The notes beneath the pieces are model-generated. The model did not search any database. It saw nothing but the letters and a program-made list of their open reading frames with translations, and was not told where the DNA came from. Position numbers and translations under genes: made by a program. Below, piece after piece: positions 14,627-17,982 of a stretch of DNA of 17,982 nucleotides. Source of the stretch: Erysipelotrichaceae bacterium (GTDB lineage: Bacteria; Bacillota_I; Bacilli_A; Erysipelotrichales; Erysipelotrichaceae); contig DPJD01000001.1 of assembly GCA_003543215.1 (NCBI GenBank), forward strand, positions 199,188 through 217,169, in the 5' to 3' direction. The stretch's first letter is position 1. Each line of letters begins with the position of its first letter.

Positions 14627-14656
14627 TACATAGTAAACATACTAGTAAACTATGTA
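14627..14656. repeat. Inverted repeat at the tcyP transcription start
   Basis: TACATAGT (14627-14634) and ACTATGTA (14649-14656) are perfect 8-bp inverted arms with a 14-nt spacer. The predicted tcyP start of transcription (about 14653) falls inside one arm. The other arm adjoins the leader peptide's Shine-Dalgarno. It could be an operator for a repressor or a 5' hairpin modulating access to that ribosome binding site. Confidence 0.5.
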
Positions 14657-14659
14657 TAG

Positions 14660-14688
14660 ATTATCCAATAATACTCAAAGCTTGTCAA
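14660..14688 (-). promoter_or_regulatory. tcyP leader promoter
   Basis: Consensus TTGACA (14688-14683), 17-nt spacer, GATAAT (14665-14660), reading toward tcyP. The transcript would carry about 160 nt of leader before the symporter ATG. Confidence 0.8.
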
Positions 14689-14727
14689 TATGAATGATTC
14701 TTGTTGAGAGTAGAACTTTATATGGAA

Positions 14728-14743
14728 TTGAAAGAATTTTCAA
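14728..14743. repeat. Short inverted repeat upstream of the ECF operon promoter
   Basis: TTGAAA (14728-14733), GAAT, TTTCAA (14738-14743), located between the divergent promoters and 16 nt before the -35 of the ECF operon. A regulator site is possible, but the arms are short and A/T rich. Confidence 0.2.
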
Positions 14744-14758
14744 AGTTTATGAAACTAA

Positions 14759-14788
14759 TTGACATTATCAAAATCAAAAGTCTATAAT
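14759..14788 (+). promoter_or_regulatory. Promoter of the T-box/ECF operon
   Basis: Full consensus TTGACA (14759-14764), 18-nt spacer, and full consensus TATAAT (14783-14788). Transcription should start near 14795. Confidence 0.88.
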
Positions 14789-14794
14789 TGAATT

Positions 14795-15044
14795 AAATAA
14801 AACGCTTTGAAGAGAAGAGTAAGCTGTGTGGACTTGGTAGAGAACCCTGACGTGGTGAAAAGGGAAATCAAGCACAACTGAACATGGTCTTGGAGCGGCA
14901 TACCGAAGGGGAACCTAAGGCTATGACGGACGATTCCGTTACAAATCTAGAGTATGTCTTGTACTCGAAGAGATTCGATCAGCGATGAGCGAATGAACAA
15001 AGGTGGTATCACGGTTTGACCCTCGTCCTTGGATGGGGGTTTTT
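14795..15044 (+). ncRNA. T-box riboswitch, probable methionine specifier
   Basis: A roughly 250-nt leader ends in the T-box sequence AAAGGTGGTATCACGG (14999-15014), which pairs with the uncharged tRNA acceptor end, and a terminator. Stem I starts around 14805. The loop-E element AGTA (14818-14821) faces GAAC (14880-14883), and the codon following GAAC is ATG (14884-14886) with a purine after it, which identifies a Met specifier. CTTG (14833-14836)/CAAG and CCC/GGG helices form the upper stem. Further hairpins (ACGGA/TCCGT near 14926-14940, GAGTA/TACTC near 14950-14966) fit stems II/III. Uncharged tRNA-Met would stabilise the antiterminator and switch on the ECF transporter. The T-box call is firm; the specifier reading comes from pattern alone. 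Confidence 0.85.
15020..15044 (+). terminator. T-box terminator
   Basis: CCCTCGTCC (15020-15028) pairs along its length with GGATGGGGG (15031-15039), allowing G-T wobbles, and is followed by five Ts. It lies directly after the T-box sequence and just before the ribosome binding site of the S component. Confidence 0.85.
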
Positions 15045-15067
15045 ATGTTTAAAAGGAGAAAAGGGAA

Positions 15068-15646
15068 ATGCAGAAGAAAAATCTAGCGCAGCTTATTCTT
15101 GGAGATTGGAATACGAAAACAGTTGTAGGGGTCGCGATTGGCGCAGCCTTGTTTGGGGTTTTAATGGTCTATGGTGGAGTCAAAGTCTTCACAAATACAA
15201 ATTTAACCACAGCGATGCTGATTCCTGTCATTGTAGGAGCTTTGTTTGGTCCAGTGCCTGCATTGGTGGCTTGTTTCTTTGGAAATGTCATCGCCGATTT
15301 GATCGGTGGTTGGGGTTTCTGGTTTGACTGGTCGATTGGAAATGGTGTCTTGGGCTTCTTTGTGGGCTTGTTGCCATTGTATGGTGCAGACATCAATAAG
15401 GGCATCTTTACGGTTAAGCATGCGATCATCTTTGCGGTGATTGCGGTCTTGGGCAATGCCTTGGCCTTTGGTGTTGTGACACCTTTGTTCACACTCTTGT
15501 TCTTTGGTGGTGAATTGAACATCACCTTCTTACAATCCTTAACCGGTGGCGCATCCAATGTCTTGGTTCTAACCGTTTTAGGAATTCCTTTGTTGTTTGC
15601 TTTAGCGAAACGTAATGCAAGTTCACAGAACTTGGTCAAAGAATAA
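15068..15646 (+). CDS. ECF transporter substrate-binding S component (UPF0397-like)
   Basis: A 192-residue hydrophobic protein with about five or six membrane helices. It begins TKTVVGVAIGAALFGVLMVYGGV, the usual helix-1 pattern of ECF S components with an AxxxA-like small-residue face that docks onto the T component. GALFGPVPALVACFFGNVIADL (about 58-79) and the WFDWSIGNGVLGFFVGLLP segment match the group often auto-annotated as riboflavin-type or UPF0397. Gene order with a fused double ATPase and a T component shows a dedicated (group I) ECF system. The methionine T-box upstream points to methionine or a sulfur precursor as substrate, in line with proposed MtsT-type systems. That substrate is an inference. 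AAAAGGAG and AAGGGA precede the ATG. Confidence 0.85.
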   Translation: MQKKNLAQLILGDWNTKTVVGVAIGAALFGVLMVYGGVKVFTNTNLTTAMLIPVIVGALFGPVPALVACFFGNVIADLIGGWGFWFDWSIGNGVLGFFVGLLPLYGADINKGIFTVKHAIIFAVIAVLGNALAFGVVTPLFTLLFFGGELNITFLQSLTGGASNVLVLTVLGIPLLFALAKRNASSQNLVKE

Positions 15647-15647
15647 T

Positions 15648-17339
15648 ATGTCGCATGAACCCTTGATCGTCTTCGATCATTTCAGTTTCCGCTATGCTTC
15701 TCAGCAAGTGGAAACCCTTAAAAACATTCATCTCACCATTCATAAGGGTGAGAAGGTTTTGATCATCGGTCAAAGCGGAAGTGGGAAGAGTACCTTGGTC
15801 CATTGCATTAATGGTTTGATTCCCAATTCGTTCAAGGGTGAAATCAGTGGTTCGTGTACCGTTGCTGGCATGGATATTAACCGTGCCAGCATCTTTTCTT
15901 TGAGTAAACAGGTGGGCACGGTTCTTCAAGACTCGGATGCCCAATTCGTTGCCTTGAGTGTGGGTGAAGATGTGGCCTTTGCCCTTGAGAATCAAGCGAT
16001 TGAAAGAAAAGAAATGATTCCTTTAGTTAAGAAAGCGACGGATAAAGTTGGGATGTCGGATTTCTTGATGCAGGTACCCTATACACTTTCAGGTGGCCAG
16101 AAACAAAAAGTCTCTTTAGCCGGAGTCTTGCATGAGAATGTAAGCATACTGCTCTTTGATGAACCCTTGGCCAGTTTGGACCCCTATTCCGGCATGCAGG
16201 CCATTGAGCTCATTGATTCGATTCATCAAGAAGATCGCACGGTGATCATTGTCGAACATCGTTTGGAAGATGTCATGCATCGGGACATCGATCGCGTCAT
16301 CGTCATGCATGAAGGGGAGATCGTCTACGACGGTGGACTGAATGCCTTGTTAAAGGCGAATATCCTCGTTCAGTATGGTTTACGCGAGCCTTTGTATTTA
16401 CAAGCCCTGAACTATGCGAAGATTCCATTTTCAAAATTTAAAGATGTGACAAAGATTCAGAAAATGAATTTCAAAAATGTTCAAACTGAATTGAAGACCT
16501 TCGTGCCTAAGCAGATGCATAAGCCTATTGATCACTCAGAAGTACTTTTAAAGGTTAAAAATGTTAGTTTTGCCTATGATGAAAAACCCGTATTAAAAGA
16601 CATTAACTTTACGGTATGTCGTGGAGAACGATTGGCTTTTGTCGGGAAGAATGGGGCAGGTAAGAGTACGATGGCTAAACTCCTTTGTGCGTTTGTACGT
16701 CCCAAAACTGGTTCGATTGCACTGAGTGATACAGACATCAAGGTCTTGACGATAAAAGAAGTGGGTCAAAGAATAGGCTACGTTATGCAGAATCCGAATC
16801 ATATGATCGTCAAACATTTGATCAAAGATGAAGTGCGCTTCGCTTTGGAGAATCAAAGTTTATCCATTGAACAAATCGATGAACGTGTCGAAGATGCCCT
16901 CAAGATTTGTGGTCTTCATTCCATGCGTAATTGGCCGGTTTCTGCAGTAAGTTATGGACAGCGCAAACGGATTACGGTCGCGGCAATCCTCGCTTTAAAA
17001 CCGGATATCTTAATCTTAGATGAACCAACGGCAGGACAAGACTATGCGCATTATTCGGAAATCATGGATTTCTTAGATCAATTGAATAAGGATCATGGTA
17101 TCACCTTCATCTTCATCACCCACGATATGCATCTGGCGATTGAGTATACCGATCGCGCTTTGGTGTTTGCGGATGGAGAATTGATTGCGGATGATGAGAT
17201 TCAAGCGATCATGGCGAATCAAGCCATCATTGAAAAAGCCAATCTCAAACAAACATCACTCTATTACCTAGCGCAGGCATGTGATCTGAATGTGGAAAGC
17301 TTTATACGATCGTTTATCGAACAACGGAGCCAATCATGA
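15648..17339 (+). CDS. ECF transporter double ATPase (two fused ABC domains)
   Basis: A 563-residue protein with two ABC ATPase domains that power the transporter. Domain 1 has Walker A GQSGSGKST (41-49), signature LSGGQ (147-151), Walker B LLFDEP (168-173) and switch His204. Domain 2 has Walker A GKNGAGKST (333-341), a degenerate signature VSYGQ (434-438), Walker B LILDEP (455-460) and switch THD (491-493). A linker of about 60 residues (about 240-300) corresponds to the region called DUF3744 in related YkoD-like proteins. The start ATG 15648 lies one nt after the S component's stop, implying coupling; upstream in-frame ATG 15615 would overlap that gene and is rejected. The end overlaps the T gene by 4 nt. 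Confidence 0.92.
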   Translation: MSHEPLIVFDHFSFRYASQQVETLKNIHLTIHKGEKVLIIGQSGSGKSTLVHCINGLIPNSFKGEISGSCTVAGMDINRASIFSLSKQVGTVLQDSDAQFVALSVGEDVAFALENQAIERKEMIPLVKKATDKVGMSDFLMQVPYTLSGGQKQKVSLAGVLHENVSILLFDEPLASLDPYSGMQAIELIDSIHQEDRTVIIVEHRLEDVMHRDIDRVIVMHEGEIVYDGGLNALLKANILVQYGLREPLYLQALNYAKIPFSKFKDVTKIQKMNFKNVQTELKTFVPKQMHKPIDHSEVLLKVKNVSFAYDEKPVLKDINFTVCRGERLAFVGKNGAGKSTMAKLLCAFVRPKTGSIALSDTDIKVLTIKEVGQRIGYVMQNPNHMIVKHLIKDEVRFALENQSLSIEQIDERVEDALKICGLHSMRNWPVSAVSYGQRKRITVAAILALKPDILILDEPTAGQDYAHYSEIMDFLDQLNKDHGITFIFITHDMHLAIEYTDRALVFADGELIADDEIQAIMANQAIIEKANLKQTSLYYLAQACDLNVESFIRSFIEQRSQS

Positions 17340-17982
17340 AGCAGTTTGTCATCAATGTCACACCAGGTCCAACCTTTCTTCATCATCTGACAGGGAAAAC
17401 CAAGGTCATGTTGTTTGGAGCTTTCATCTTCTATACTTTGATGTCCTTTGATGTGCGTTTGCTTCTACCATTATTTATCCTTAGCTTAATCGCACTCATC
17501 AGTTTAAAACCAAGTTGGAAAGTGGTTATTGCACTTTTTACCTTTATCTTTTTTATGAATCTGATCAATCTATTGCTCTTCTGGTTGGTGGATCCGGATG
17601 TGGGCCAATACTACACGACAGAAACACGAACGATTCTCTATTCCTTTGGAAACTTCTTCTTAAGCCGAGAAACCTTCTGGTATCTGTTGATTCGTCAACT
17701 CAAATTAATGACCAGCTTCATAGTCTCATTGACCTTTATCTTAGCCATCACCCCATCTGAATTTGCGGCGGGTTTGTATGGATTGGGTCTACCGTATAAA
17801 GTGTGTACGGTTGTATCCTTGGCATTTCGATATATTCCAGATATTGCCAATGATTATGAAAACATCAAGATATCGCTTCAAGCACGGGGTTTGGAGATGG
17901 ATAAGCGTAAACTCAATCTCTTCAAACGTTTGAAAGACAATCTCTTTATTCTGTTGCCTTTGATCATCAGTTCATTTGATCG
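17336..17982 (+). CDS. ECF transporter transmembrane T component (cut by window edge)
   Basis: The first 215 residues of an EcfT/CbiQ-type protein, starting MKQFVINVTPGPTFLHHLTGKTK and overlapping the ATPase gene by 4 nt (ATGA). Membrane helices lie at about 26-36 and 42-55, then FTFIFFMNLINLLLFWL (67-83), and a helix near 122-142. The coupling motif ARG is present in SLQARGLEMD near residue 183, the site where T components contact the ATPases. TPSEFAAGLYGLGLPYK is the typical preceding segment. The 3' end lies beyond the window. With the two preceding genes it completes an S-AA-T ECF transporter under T-box control. Confidence 0.9.
   Translation, partial: MKQFVINVTPGPTFLHHLTGKTKVMLFGAFIFYTLMSFDVRLLLPLFILSLIALISLKPSWKVVIALFTFIFFMNLINLLLFWLVDPDVGQYYTTETRTILYSFGNFFLSRETFWYLLIRQLKLMTSFIVSLTFILAITPSEFAAGLYGLGLPYKVCTVVSLAFRYIPDIANDYENIKISLQARGLEMDKRKLNLFKRLKDNLFILLPLIISSFD

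Noticed and set aside
14631..14650. Two AGTAAAC direct copies as the start of a repeat array
   Set aside because: Only two 7-bp copies, explained by the overlapping inverted repeat; nothing CRISPR-like or iteron-like follows.
14490..14656. T-box or SAM riboswitch upstream of tcyP
   Set aside because: No GGTGG.ACC T-box sequence and no recognisable S-box core in the leader. The short Cys-containing ORF plus alternative hairpins explains the leader better.
15169..15639. 156-aa minus-strand open frame opposite the S component
   Set aside because: A low-complexity Lys/Pro/Thr-rich mirror of membrane helix codons, with no initiation signal.
15615..15647. Upstream ATG of the double ATPase
   Set aside because: It would overlap the S component by 32 nt, and the added residues do not resemble the family. 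ATG 15648 starts right at the conserved first strand.

Overview
This window looks like a chromosomal segment of a low-to-moderate GC member of the Bacillota, possibly Erysipelotrichia or a relative. The basis is consensus AAAGGAG ribosome binding sites, TTGACA/TATAAT promoters, a T-box leader, compact intrinsic terminators, a group-B type [FeFe] hydrogenase and an ECF-type transporter. The lineage is an inference from style and gene content. I see no insertion sequence, prophage, CRISPR array, tRNA or rRNA.

Left part (1-5.4 kb): a minus-strand pseudouridine salvage pair, psuK (with an N-terminal winged helix) and psuG (cut by the window edge), runs divergently from a monomeric [FeFe] hydrogenase. 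The hydrogenase is followed by a terminator and a small orphan gene. About 0.4 kb follows with a second strong terminator, a possible gene remnant and one very short ORF. A 559-residue secreted beta-sandwich protein comes next.

Middle part (5.4-13.2 kb): a minus-strand lipoprotein of the PQQ-dependent sugar dehydrogenase family; a HAD phosphatase that appears to be made from a leaderless mRNA; two adjacent integral membrane proteins (unknown family, then DUF998-like); an overlapping SixA phosphatase/CHAD pair, probably linked to polyphosphate or phosphohistidine metabolism; and a three-gene cassette with 4-nt overlaps (Gfo/Idh/MocA oxidoreductase, HbpS/UPF0303-like protein, second Gfo/Idh/MocA oxidoreductase).

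Right part (13.2-18 kb): a sulfur amino acid transport locus. A TcyP-like cystine symporter (minus strand) is divergent from an ECF transporter operon (S component, double ATPase, T component; plus strand, cut by the window edge). The two units use different RNA devices. The ECF operon has a T-box leader whose specifier reads ATG (methionine). The symporter has a roughly 160-nt leader encoding a 15-residue peptide with three cysteines (MLLNVNRIMCCHNRC). The leader also contains mutually exclusive antiterminator and terminator hairpins, which is the layout of classical ribosome-mediated transcription attenuation. Cysteine-codon attenuation of a cystine transporter in this kind of bacterium is the most interesting signal in the window.
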